Shown here: one piece after another, positions 1 through 7,385 of the stretch
Layout of the letters: each line of letters opens with the position of its first letter
Position numbering within the stretch: the first letter of the stretch is position 1
Source: Flavobacteriaceae bacterium
GTDB taxonomy: Bacteria; Bacteroidota; Bacteroidia; Flavobacteriales; Flavobacteriaceae
Assembly: GCA_020435885.1 (NCBI GenBank)
Contig: JAGQYU010000283.1
Location: 1-10,516 of the forward strand
Direction of reading: 5' to 3'
DNA length: 10,516 bases
Position numbers and translations under genes: made by a program
The notes under the pieces: generated by a model
Told to the model about the DNA's origin: nothing
Database searches by the model: none
What the model saw: the letters and a program-made list of their open reading frames with translations, nothing else

Positions 1-43
1 AGATACGTAAAATTTAGAAGCATTGTAATGATGAAACATGTAT

Positions 44-74
44 AAAAAACAACACCTGACAAAATTGCCAGGTG
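44..74 (-). terminator. Intrinsic terminator of the kor operon
   Basis: Read on the minus strand, CACCTGGCAA pairs with TTGTCAGGTG. This is a 10-bp stem, with one G-U wobble in RNA and only TT between the arms. A run of six T (complement of A44-A49) follows closely. It lies about 25 bases past the korC stop codon, where the end of the operon transcript is expected. The remaining bases 1-43 show no gene or repeat. Confidence 0.8.
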
Positions 75-97
75 CTATTATCACACAATTATATATA

Positions 98-664
98 TTA
101 AATATTACTATAGGCTTCAACTGTATGAGGCACCACTTTTTCCATACCCAATGATATGGCTTCAATGTTCAAAGGGATGAGATGGTGATACCTTTCTGAT
201 AAGGATTTTTTAAGACCTTCAACTACATTTTCCAATTTTACAACAGGTTTAATTTTTAAGTAGCCGCCTAAAATCACCATATTAAAGACTTTTTTATTGC
301 CCATTTCGGCAGCCAGCTTAGTACCTTCAATCTGATAAATATTAATATCTGTACGCGTAGGATGATGTGTAATACCATTTGGGTCATATAACAAAACACC
401 ACCAGGTTTTACAGTATCTTCAAACTTATCCATAGATTGTTGGTTTAAGATAATAGCCGTATCATACACCTTTAGGTATGGTGAACTGATACGTTCATCA
501 CTTAAAATTACAGTCACATTTGCAGTACCACCTCGCATTTCGGGGCCGTATGATGGCATCCAGCTTACTTCCTCGTCTTGCATTATGCCTGAGTAGGCCA
601 GTATTTTTCCCATGGAAAGTACACCTTGCCCACCAAAACCTGCTATAATTATTTCTTCTGTCAT
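98..664 (-). CDS. korC: 2-oxoacid:ferredoxin oxidoreductase, gamma subunit
   Basis: Gamma subunit (188 aa) of a thiamine-diphosphate- and iron-sulfur-dependent 2-oxoacid oxidoreductase, a cytoplasmic complex that decarboxylates a 2-oxoacid to its acyl-CoA and reduces ferredoxin. Visible are the N-terminal glycine loop GFGGQG (residues 9-14) and the family block WMPSYGPEMRGG (35-46), both typical of the gamma domain (PF01558). Length is normal for a free-standing subunit. The start ATG overlaps the korB stop as ATGA (661-664), so translation is probably coupled. It is the last gene of korDABC. The exact 2-oxoacid (2-oxoglutarate or a branched-chain acid) cannot be told from this subunit. Confidence 0.93.
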   Translation of the reverse strand: MTEEIIIAGFGGQGVLSMGKILAYSGIMQDEEVSWMPSYGPEMRGGTANVTVILSDERISSPYLKVYDTAIILNQQSMDKFEDTVKPGGVLLYDPNGITHHPTRTDINIYQIEGTKLAAEMGNKKVFNMVILGGYLKIKPVVKLENVVEGLKKSLSERYHHLIPLNIEAISLGMEKVVPHTVEAYSNI

Positions 665-1446
665 TGTGCTACTGATTTTAATTTACCATCAACTTTAATG
701 TCACCTAGCGGAAAGTAAGGGAACATATTTTCTTCCATCCAATGATTTGCATCGTTAGGAGTCATTTTCCATCCTGAATTACAGTTAGAAACAATTTCAA
801 CAAAAGATAACCCTTTGTTTAAACGTGTATTTTCAAAAGCTTTTTGAATAGCTTTTTTAGCCTTTCTGGCATGTTTATGTGTATGAACAGATTGGCGTGT
901 AGCATAGTAAACCCCTGGAAGATTTGAAATAAGTTCTGTCATTCTAATAGGAGCTCCCATTTTTTCAACATCTCTACCATAAGGCGAGGTAGAAGTTTTC
1001 ATTCCGCTTAAAGTAGTAGGAGCCATTTGTCCTCCGGTCATACCGTAGATACCGTTATTCACAAATATAATCACAATATTTTCGCCACGGTTACAAGCAT
1101 GGATGGTTTCTGCAGTACCTATGGCGGCTAGGTCGCCATCACCTTGATAGGTAAAAACATATTTTTCAGGCCACAGCCTGGAAATAGCAGTTGCCAAAGC
1201 AGGAGCTCTACCATGTGCAGCTTGTGTCATATCTATATTCATAAAGTCATAAGCTAGTACAGAACATCCCACAGGTGCAACACCAATAGTATTTTCTGCA
1301 ATGCCCAACTCGTCTATAACTTCCATAGTTAAGTTATGAGCCGTACCATGTCCACAACCCGGGCAATAAGACAGGGATGTGTCTGTCATTAATTTAGTTT
1401 TGCAGAATACCTGATTCTCGGGTTTTATGATGTCTAATACTTCCAT
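661..1446 (-). CDS. korB: 2-oxoacid:ferredoxin oxidoreductase, beta subunit (ThDP-binding)
   Basis: Beta subunit (261 aa), which binds thiamine diphosphate and a [4Fe-4S] cluster. The ThDP motif starts at GDGD (102-105) and closes at NN (130-131), followed by GIYGMTGGQ. Four cysteines placed as the cluster ligands of known family members are present: C28 and C31 (CPGCGHG), C61 (VGC) and C222 (SNC). The start at 1446 lies 53 bases inside the end of korA in another frame. I prefer it because the N-terminal stretch DIIKPENQVF resembles what I recall of Bacteroidota beta subunits. The alternative, Met20 at 1389, would leave a 4-base gap after korA and still keep every motif. The stop overlaps the korC start by four bases. 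Confidence 0.93.
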   Translation of the reverse strand: MEVLDIIKPENQVFCKTKLMTDTSLSYCPGCGHGTAHNLTMEVIDELGIAENTIGVAPVGCSVLAYDFMNIDMTQAAHGRAPALATAISRLWPEKYVFTYQGDGDLAAIGTAETIHACNRGENIVIIFVNNGIYGMTGGQMAPTTLSGMKTSTSPYGRDVEKMGAPIRMTELISNLPGVYYATRQSVHTHKHARKAKKAIQKAFENTRLNKGLSFVEIVSNCNSGWKMTPNDANHWMEENMFPYFPLGDIKVDGKLKSVAQ

Positions 1447-2524
1447 GATTCATTATTTTTTGTTCTAAAGCTTCCAATACTTCTTCAGGGGTATGAATGA
1501 TACCGCCAGTTCTTCCAAAATGTTCTACAGGAACTTTATGTTCTACAGCCAGTCTAACGTCTTCTACCATTTGCCCGGCATTCAATTCAACACTCAACAT
1601 ACCTTTAACCTGATCGGCTAATTTGAAGAGTTGTTTTTTAGGGAATGGGAACAAGGTTATTGGACGTAGCAGGCCTGCTTTTATACCTTTTTCTCTAGCT
1701 AACTCAACCGCTTTCAATGCAATACGAGCACTAGAGCCATAGGCTACAAATAGATATTCGGCGTCTTCGCAATGCACTTCTTCATATCTCAGATCTTCTT
1801 TTTCCATTTGCCCATATTTTTTGAGCAGTCTGTGAACTCTGGCTTCCATCTTTTCAGCTTGGAGGTCTAAAGAAGTAATGATATTACGCTCTCTATCTTT
1901 TTTGCCTGTAACAGCCCAGCTTCCATATTGTTTGATGATCTCCTCGTTGCTTAGTCTTGGTTTTTCATCTTTCAATACTACTTTTTCCATCATTTGTCCG
2001 ATAAGGCCGTCTGAAAGAATAAGTACAGGAGCTCTATATTTAAAAGCGATGTCAAAAGCATCGGCTACAAAATCAGACATTTCTTGAACGGATGCGGGTG
2101 CCAATACGTATAGTTTATAATCGCCATGTCCGCCACCTTTTACAGATTGAAAATAATCTGCCTGTGAAGGCTGAATGGTACCTAAACCGGGGCCTCCGCG
2201 CACTACATTAACTATTACGGCAGGTAATTCCGCTCCGGCCAAATAAGAGATCCCTTCAAGTTTTAAAGAAATTCCGGGGCTGGAGGAGGAGGTCATTACT
2301 TTTTTTCCGGTGCTTGCTGCACCATACACCATATTGATGGCGGCCACTTCGCTTTCTGCCTGTAAAACGACCATGCCGGTACGCTTTTCTGGTTGCTGGC
2401 TCATTAAGTATTCTATAACTTCAGATTGTGGAGTGATAGGGTAACCGAAGTAGGCGTCTACGCCTGCTCTTATGGCGGCTTCGGCCAAAGCTTCGTTGCC
2501 CTTCATTAATTTAAGATCGGCCAT
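1394..2524 (-). CDS. korA: 2-oxoacid:ferredoxin oxidoreductase, alpha subunit (KorA/VorB-type)
   Basis: Alpha subunit (376 aa from the chosen start). It shows GYPITPQSE (27-35), the ES pair in LQAESEV (54-60), and the block GPGLGTIQPSQADYFQ (111-126). The last is what I recall from Bacteroidota proteins labelled VorB (3-methyl-2-oxobutanoate dehydrogenase subunit). The C-terminal part looks like a transketolase C-terminal-like domain. The frame is open up to 2590, but the 22 extra residues would lie over the end of korD and look unlike the family, so I start at MADLKLMKGN (2524), 13 bases after the korD stop. The last residues (about 360-376) are read from DNA that also encodes the start of korB. 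Substrate is either 2-oxoglutarate (Kor) or a branched-chain 2-oxoacid (Vor). Confidence 0.93.
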   Translation of the reverse strand: MADLKLMKGNEALAEAAIRAGVDAYFGYPITPQSEVIEYLMSQQPEKRTGMVVLQAESEVAAINMVYGAASTGKKVMTSSSSPGISLKLEGISYLAGAELPAVIVNVVRGGPGLGTIQPSQADYFQSVKGGGHGDYKLYVLAPASVQEMSDFVADAFDIAFKYRAPVLILSDGLIGQMMEKVVLKDEKPRLSNEEIIKQYGSWAVTGKKDRERNIITSLDLQAEKMEARVHRLLKKYGQMEKEDLRYEEVHCEDAEYLFVAYGSSARIALKAVELAREKGIKAGLLRPITLFPFPKKQLFKLADQVKGMLSVELNAGQMVEDVRLAVEHKVPVEHFGRTGGIIHTPEEVLEALEQKIMNHGSIRHHKTRESGILQN

Positions 2525-2537
2525 TTTTTTAATTTTT

Positions 2538-2768
2538 TTAGGCGGTAAGTTTAACCCTGTAAACAGAAATAGCTCTGTCTGGGCAAACAATTCCGCAATT
2601 TGTGCAACCGGTACATGCTTCTGGGTTGCTCATGTATGCATAGTGATATCCTTTTCGGTTTACTTTTGAAGACATGCTTATAACATTCTCCGGGCAAACA
2701 GGAATACATACTTCGCATCCTTTACAAGTTTCCGTATCAACTACAATTGCACCTTTTACTTTTGCCAT
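2538..2768 (-). CDS. korD: 2-oxoacid:ferredoxin oxidoreductase, delta (2x[4Fe-4S]) subunit
   Basis: Small ferredoxin-like subunit (76 aa) with two classic CxxCxxCxxxCP sets: C15, C18, C21, C25 and C52, C55, C58, C62. These should hold two [4Fe-4S] clusters that pass electrons from the catalytic subunits to free ferredoxin. The frame could begin 11 residues earlier (2801), but that extension is hydrophobic and unlike the family, so I start at MAKVKGAIVV (2768). It is the first gene of korDABC, 13 bases before korA. The upstream region is shared with the divergent MATE gene. Confidence 0.92.
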   Translation of the reverse strand: MAKVKGAIVVDTETCKGCEVCIPVCPENVISMSSKVNRKGYHYAYMSNPEACTGCTNCGIVCPDRAISVYRVKLTA

Positions 2769-2814
2769 TTTGATAAAATTTAATATGAAAACTATGTTCA
2801 AATTTTATTATCAT

Positions 2815-2822
2815 CAAAATAA
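2815..2822 (-). promoter_or_regulatory. Possible -7 box for the kor operon
   Basis: The minus strand reads TTATTTTG here, one base off the Bacteroidota -7 consensus TAnnTTTG, and it lies about 47 bases before the korD ATG. No clear -33 TTG sits at the usual distance, so this is only the best-placed candidate in the intergenic region. Confidence 0.25.
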
Positions 2823-2845
2823 AGAATTATAAATTATAAAAAACA

Positions 2846-2857
2846 TGACAAATGTCA
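2846..2857. promoter_or_regulatory. Palindrome TGACAaaTGTCA, possible operator
   Basis: A perfect 5-bp inverted repeat with a 2-base centre lies in the AT-rich gap between the divergent kor operon and the MATE gene. The core ACAnnTGT has the shape of BlaI/CopY-type operators. No regulator gene is adjacent, so assignment to any factor is a guess. A palindrome this short can also occur by chance. Confidence 0.25.
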
Positions 2858-2931
2858 ATTGTTAATAATCAGCCTATTGTTTTAAATTTCAAATCAATTA
2901 CCTTTACCAACTTATTGCAAATCCTATACTT

Positions 2932-4305
2932 TTGAACCTTAAATCATACACTTCTGAATTTGCTTATAATCTTAAGTTAGCCTATCCTGTAATGCTGGGT
3001 ATGATTGGCCATACACTGGTCGGTTTTATTGATAATGTAATGGTAGGTCAATTAGGAACTGCTGAGTTGGCTGCAGTTTCGTTAGGGAATAGTTTCATAT
3101 TTATTGCCATGAGTTTAGGTATTGGTTTTTCTACAGCCATAACACCTTTAGTTGCTGAGGCAGATGGTGAAGGAAATGTTGATAAGGGTAAAAAGGCATT
3201 TAACCATGGGTTGTTCTTATGTACAGTCTTAGGGATATTACTTTTTTTAATGATCATGGGGGCACGACCTGCCATGTATTACATGAAACAACCTAAAGAA
3301 GTGGTAGAATTAGCTATGCCCTATTTGAGTTTGGTAGCTTTTTCGTTGATACCACTCATTATGTTTCAAGCATTTAAGCAATTTGCTGACGGACTTTCTG
3401 AAACCAAATACGCCATGTATGCTACTTTATTGGCCAATGTTGTTAATGTGGTGTTGAACTACATATTCATTTTTGGTAAGTTTGGTATGCCGCAGTTAGG
3501 TGTTGTGGGTGCAGCTATTGGTACGCTAGCTTCAAGGGTTATTATGTTGATATTTATTGCCTTGTTGTTGCGTTCTAAAGAAAAGTTCAAACCATATGTT
3601 GATGATAATTTTAATTTTAGGAGGTTAAAGAAAGCAATCCTGAAAAAGATCATCAACCTTGGGTTGCCATCATCATTACAAATGTTCTTTGAAGTGGCTA
3701 TTTTTACCGTAGCTATATGGCTTTCAGGAGTTTTAGGTAAAAATCCGCAGGCGGCAAATCAAATAGCATTGAATTTAGCGTCTATGACCTTTATGGTAGC
3801 TATTGGATTGAGTGTAGCCGCTATGATACGTGTGGGCAATCAAAAAGGGCTTAAAAATTATGTAGAACTACGACGAATAGCATTCTCTATATTCATATTA
3901 ACCATATTCATAGAAACTGTTTTTGCATTAATATTTATGCTGTTGAACAAAGAGCTTCCCAAAATGTATTTAGATGTGAATGATGTACAAAATATGGCTG
4001 ATAATGCTCAAGTAATTTCTCTAGCATCTAAATTACTGTTGGTTGCGGCTGTTTTTCAAATATCCGACGGGTTACAAGTAGTGGCATTAGGAGCCCTAAG
4101 AGGAATGCAGGATGTAAGAATCCCTACATTAATTACGTTTATAGCTTATTGGCTGATTGGTTTTCCCATCTGTTATTTCTTAGGAAAAGAAGACGTGTAT
4201 GGAAGTGTAGGAATATGGATAGGTTTGCTAGCTGGGCTTACCGCTTCAGCTGTTATGCTGTTTTGGAGATTTAACTATATGACAAAAAAAATGATACTAA
4301 ATTAG
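2932..4305 (+). CDS. MATE family efflux transporter
   Basis: Inner-membrane exporter (457 aa) of the MATE/NorM family, which moves cationic drugs or metabolites out in exchange for Na+ or H+. About twelve hydrophobic segments are visible. The first holds D34 within GFIDNVMVGQLG (31-42), probably equivalent to the conserved TM1 Asp of NorM proteins. The mid-protein block NVVNVVLNYIFIFG is also typical. The frame starts with TTG; the next ATG (2992, residue 21) would remove SYTSEFAYNLKLAYPV, which looks like the normal N-terminus of flavobacterial members, so I keep TTG. The frame is open back to 2869 without an ATG. The flippase gene follows after two bases. The substrate is unknown. Confidence 0.9.
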   Translation: MNLKSYTSEFAYNLKLAYPVMLGMIGHTLVGFIDNVMVGQLGTAELAAVSLGNSFIFIAMSLGIGFSTAITPLVAEADGEGNVDKGKKAFNHGLFLCTVLGILLFLMIMGARPAMYYMKQPKEVVELAMPYLSLVAFSLIPLIMFQAFKQFADGLSETKYAMYATLLANVVNVVLNYIFIFGKFGMPQLGVVGAAIGTLASRVIMLIFIALLLRSKEKFKPYVDDNFNFRRLKKAILKKIINLGLPSSLQMFFEVAIFTVAIWLSGVLGKNPQAANQIALNLASMTFMVAIGLSVAAMIRVGNQKGLKNYVELRRIAFSIFILTIFIETVFALIFMLLNKELPKMYLDVNDVQNMADNAQVISLASKLLLVAAVFQISDGLQVVALGALRGMQDVRIPTLITFIAYWLIGFPICYFLGKEDVYGSVGIWIGLLAGLTASAVMLFWRFNYMTKKMILN

Positions 4306-4307
4306 CA

Positions 4308-5765
4308 ATGGGTATTGTTGTTAAACAGTCCGCAATAAATACTGTTATTATCTTTCTGGGCTTTGCCATTGGAGGGATAAACGTACTGTTTTTATATACA
4401 CATTTCTTAAATGAAGATTATTACGGGCTGATCAACTTTTTGCTTTCTACGGCAAATATTTTAATGCCTTTAATGGTGTTAGGTATGCAACATACCATTA
4501 TAAAATTTTATAGTGCTTACAAAACGAAACAGGAAAAAGACCAGTTTTTAACAACAGCGCTTATTCTTCCTTTGGTGATAATCATTCCGTTGGCTTTTGT
4601 TGGTTCATTGGCGTATGAAACGATTTCCAATTGGATTTCCGACGAAAACCCTATCATTAAACCTTATACTAAGTATATTTTTATGGTTGCGGTTTTTATG
4701 GGGTATTTTGAAGTTTTTTATGCATTTAGCAGAATTCAGCTTCAATCGGTCTTTGGTAATTTTGTTAAAGAAGTTTTTGCAAGGGTTTTAACAACACTTT
4801 TATTATTTGCTGTTTATTTTAAACTGATTGATGATGTGCAATTTATCTACGCAATGGTTATTGTTTATGGATTGCGAATGCTCATTATGATGTTCTATGC
4901 GTTCAAATTGTATGCACCACGATTTATATTCAAAATCCCTGATAATAGTAAACAAGTCTTGTTATATTCCTTTTATATTATTATGGCGGGTTCTGCGGGT
5001 AGTATTTTGTTGGATATTGATAAATTTATGATCCCTCAGATGGAGCAGATCGCTAAAGTTGCTTATTATTCTGTTGGGATTTATATTGCTTCTGTTATTG
5101 GGATACCCTACAGAGCTATGCAGCAAATTATCATTCCGCTAACGGCGAAAGAACTGAATGAGAATAATCTGAAAGAGGTTAATAATTTGTATAAAAAGAG
5201 TTCTATTACTTTGCTGATTGCAGGTGGGTTGCTCTTTTTGCTGATAAACCTTAATGTGAATGATCTGTACAATTTGATCAATAAACCTGAGTATTCTGTT
5301 GGAGTTATTATTGTATTAATGATCTCTGTTTCAGAATTGTATAAACTGGCGTTGAGCACCAACGGAGCTATTTTAAGTAACTCTAAATATTATAAGGTTT
5401 TCTTCTATTTTTCCATTGCTATGGCCTTGTCAGTAATTTTGCTGAACAGATGGTTGATAAAAGCCATTGGTATAAACGGAGCTGCTTTGGCAACATTGCT
5501 TGTGGTGGTTGTTTTTAGTACGTTTAAAGTTTTCTATTTGAAGAAGAAAATGGATATGCAACCTTTTACGGTAAACACATTAAAGTTGTTGGGGCTTATT
5601 TTAGCAATCTTTTTGCTGTTCTATTTTGTTGAATTGCCATTTCACCCAATAATTGCTATTGTTCTAAAATCAGCAGTAATTACAGTTTTATATGTTTTTG
5701 CCGTATTTAGAATGAACATTTCTGAAGAAGTAAACGTATTGCTAAACCGATATTTGAAGAAATAA
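4308..5765 (+). CDS. Wzx-like polysaccharide/lipid-linked oligosaccharide flippase
   Basis: Polytopic membrane protein (485 aa, roughly 12-14 hydrophobic segments) resembling the polysaccharide biosynthesis/Wzx group of the MOP superfamily, which flips lipid-linked sugar units across the inner membrane. The N-terminus VVKQSAINTVIIFLGFAIGG and the pattern TxFLNEDYYGLINFL match how these proteins begin (first helix, then a short loop with YG). It starts two bases after the MATE stop, so the two are almost surely co-transcribed. No glycosyltransferase, polymerase or ligase lies beside it, so it is an orphan flippase in this window and the sugar is unknown. The stop codon overlaps the A-run of the opposing terminator. 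Confidence 0.85.
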   Translation: MGIVVKQSAINTVIIFLGFAIGGINVLFLYTHFLNEDYYGLINFLLSTANILMPLMVLGMQHTIIKFYSAYKTKQEKDQFLTTALILPLVIIIPLAFVGSLAYETISNWISDENPIIKPYTKYIFMVAVFMGYFEVFYAFSRIQLQSVFGNFVKEVFARVLTTLLLFAVYFKLIDDVQFIYAMVIVYGLRMLIMMFYAFKLYAPRFIFKIPDNSKQVLLYSFYIIMAGSAGSILLDIDKFMIPQMEQIAKVAYYSVGIYIASVIGIPYRAMQQIIIPLTAKELNENNLKEVNNLYKKSSITLLIAGGLLFLLINLNVNDLYNLINKPEYSVGVIIVLMISVSELYKLALSTNGAILSNSKYYKVFFYFSIAMALSVILLNRWLIKAIGINGAALATLLVVVVFSTFKVFYLKKKMDMQPFTVNTLKLLGLILAIFLLFYFVELPFHPIIAIVLKSAVITVLYVFAVFRMNISEEVNVLLNRYLKK

Positions 5766-5793
5766 AAAAAATCCTGCTCCAAGTGGAGCAGGA
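5764..5793 (-). terminator. Intrinsic terminator after the secreted repeat protein gene
   Basis: TCCTGCTCC (5772-5780) pairs perfectly with GGAGCAGGA (5785-5793) around a 4-base loop. On the minus strand the stem is followed by eight T (complement of A5764-A5771). It sits 10 bases past the minus-strand stop and touches the stop codon of the convergent flippase gene. The plus strand has no T-run right after the stem, so any effect on the flippase transcript would be weaker. Confidence 0.88.
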
Positions 5794-5803
5794 CGAAAGG
5801 CAT

Positions 5804-6490
5804 TTAACTTCTTCTTTTTCTATCGCTGTTTAATTCATCATCATGCCCTTTTTTACGTTTGATAACCTTTGCATCGTCTTTTTTTGATTTGTAGTAGTAA
5901 AAGTTATCATCTTCATCATAATCATCAAAGTCATTGTAAAAATGATCATCAAAAAAGTAATCGTCATCAAAATCAAGGATCATTCCGTTGTAAAAACTGT
6001 CATATCTATAAACTCTATAATCAAATCTTGGTTTAACTGAACCGATGTATTTTACATACCCAGATCGATTGTAAACTATATGCAAATTGCCTATTTGAGT
6101 CATTCTATTCCTATGATAATCAATATCTACTGAGCCAATTTGCGTTACATTTCCTACTCTGTTGTAATTAATCAGTACGTTGTTAACTCTAACAATGCGC
6201 CCGTATCTGTCTTTTATAATGTATAGGTTGTTTCTGTGAGAATTGCTATAATACTTATTATAGCTGTAAGCATTTCTGCTTGGAGTAAAGGCTCTGGAAT
6301 TTGATACAAAATCAAATGTTCCATTTGGATAAACTGAAAATTTAATTCCTTTTTCAACAAACTGAATTGGGCTTGCTTTGTGGATTTTTACATAACCCTC
6401 GTTGCTGCTTGTTGTTAAAATGCTATTGTTGGCTTCAACTGTAGAAACCATCAAAAGCAATGCTACGAATGTGAGTACAAGTTTTTTCAT
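5804..6490 (-). CDS. Secreted repeat protein with Asp/Tyr-rich C-terminal region, unknown function
   Basis: Protein of 228 aa that I cannot assign to a named family. Residues 1-20 are a clear signal peptide (MKK, hydrophobic core, cut near VEA), so it is exported. Residues 48-62 (KGIKFSVYPNGTFDF) resemble a segment I recall from flavobacterial hypothetical proteins. Residues 91-152 hold about four degenerate repeats of 15-16 residues with the pattern I-x-Y-N/D-R-x-G-x-V-x-x-I-G-x-V, somewhat like YD repeats. Residues 163-200 are extremely rich in Asp (13 of 38), Tyr and Phe, and the tail (201-228) is rich in Lys/Arg/Asp. Acidic-aromatic segments may bind metal ions or mineral, but that is inference. 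It is monocistronic with its own terminator. Confidence 0.8.
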   Translation of the reverse strand: MKKLVLTFVALLLMVSTVEANNSILTTSSNEGYVKIHKASPIQFVEKGIKFSVYPNGTFDFVSNSRAFTPSRNAYSYNKYYSNSHRNNLYIIKDRYGRIVRVNNVLINYNRVGNVTQIGSVDIDYHRNRMTQIGNLHIVYNRSGYVKYIGSVKPRFDYRVYRYDSFYNGMILDFDDDYFFDDHFYNDFDDYDEDDNFYYYKSKKDDAKVIKRKKGHDDELNSDRKRRS

Positions 6491-6554
6491 AATTAATGGT
6501 TTTGGGTTATGCCTACTCTTCAGCTTTTCGGCTTCCGCTATGTTTCATAATTTT

Positions 6555-6583
6555 CAAAGAGCGTGCCAAAAAATTTTAAACAA
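6555..6583 (-). promoter_or_regulatory. Possible promoter of the secreted repeat protein gene
   Basis: On the minus strand TTG (6583-6581) is followed after 18 bases by GCTCTTTG (6562-6555), which keeps the TTTG half of the Bacteroidota -7 box but not the TA. The spacing is close to the usual 19-21. It would give a leader of roughly 60 bases containing a locally GC-rich stretch. The match is weak. Confidence 0.22.
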
Positions 6584-6630
6584 TTATAATTTAGTGATGA
6601 AAGTATCAGTAAAATAGCAATAAAACCCTT

Positions 6631-6638
6631 TATTTTGC
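6631..6638 (+). promoter_or_regulatory. Possible -7 box for the LysE-family gene
   Basis: TTATTTTG, one base off TAnnTTTG, lies about 23 bases before the ATG at 6661. There is no clear -33 element. This would give a very short leader. Confidence 0.25.
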
Positions 6639-6660
6639 AGAGATTTTTAATTTTTTGAAA

Positions 6661-7269
6661 ATGTTGTTTTTTTCACACTTTTTATATGGATTATTGATGG
6701 GATACGGAGGGTTATTAGCTCCGGGGATGTTAAATATGACGGCCGTACGCTATGCCATTGACAGAGGTTTAAAACAAGGAGTTATCTTTTCAGCAGGAGC
6801 GGCATTAGTAGTGTTTATACAAGCAATGATAGCTTTGTTTTTTGCCGATTACCTAAACAAACACCCGCATATACTTGATAATTTAACATTGGCAGGTGTT
6901 TTTGTGTTTTTTGCCTTGGCTGTATTTTTCTTTTTGCAAGCACGTAAAAAATTTAAAGGAGAGGGAAAAAGAAAGAAAGGCAGTGTATTTTTTACGGGTG
7001 TATTTATGTCTTCTATCAATATGTTGGCAGTTCCGTTTTATTTGGCAATTAGTGCTTATTTAAGCTCAAAAGATAAGCTGATCTTAGAACAGCCATATAT
7101 TGTTATTTTTATAGTTGGAGCTTCGTTAGGAGCTTTTCTACTTTTTATTACTTATGCATATTTTGCTTCTTACATCACTAAAAAAGTGCAGTTCATCGCA
7201 AAAAACATCAATTATATTTTAAGTATTTTGTTTTTAGTATTAGGGATAGTAACCATTACAAAATTGTAA
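6661..7269 (+). CDS. LysE family transporter
   Basis: Inner-membrane protein (202 aa, about six hydrophobic helices) of the LysE/RhtB exporter type, which pumps out amino acids or related small molecules. The N-terminal block GYGGLLAPGMLNMTAVRYAIDRG matches the family signature around the first two helices (small residues and Pro-Gly, then N-M-T). A basic loop KKFKGEGKRKKG divides the third and fourth helices. The frame also allows a TTG two codons earlier (6655); I prefer the ATG as the simpler start. It stands alone between a divergent and a downstream gene with its own promoter. Substrate is unknown. Confidence 0.82.
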   Translation: MLFFSHFLYGLLMGYGGLLAPGMLNMTAVRYAIDRGLKQGVIFSAGAALVVFIQAMIALFFADYLNKHPHILDNLTLAGVFVFFALAVFFFLQARKKFKGEGKRKKGSVFFTGVFMSSINMLAVPFYLAISAYLSSKDKLILEQPYIVIFIVGASLGAFLLFITYAYFASYITKKVQFIAKNINYILSILFLVLGIVTITKL

Positions 7270-7344
7270 TCTTTTAGTGTTTTTGATTGTTCATTACTTT
7301 TGGCTAAATATATTTTTAAAATTATATCAACGTAATTAAATTGT

Positions 7345-7352
7345 TATATTTG
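7345..7352 (+). promoter_or_regulatory. -7 box (TATATTTG) of the DinB-like gene
   Basis: TATATTTG fits the Bacteroidota TAnnTTTG box exactly and lies 33 bases before the ATG at 7386. A clear -33 TTG is not seen; the region at that distance is plain AT-rich. It predicts a transcript starting near 7357. Confidence 0.5.
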
Positions 7353-7385
7353 CGTCTAACCATTTAAAATAATCAAAGTACAAGA

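Noticed and set aside
2525..2590. Longer korA start at 2590 (22 extra residues)
   Set aside because: It would overlap the second half of korD's end by 53 bases, adds a phenylalanine-rich sequence unlike the family, and the ATG at 2524 gives the expected alpha-subunit N-terminus.
2769..2801. Longer korD start at 2801
   Set aside because: The extra 11 residues are hydrophobic and AT-derived; MAKVKG at 2768 gives the normal ferredoxin-subunit N-terminus.
6402..6617. Plus-strand 71-aa frame in the region upstream of the LysE gene
   Set aside because: Mostly antisense to the signal-peptide part of the secreted protein gene; no family resemblance and no start signal.
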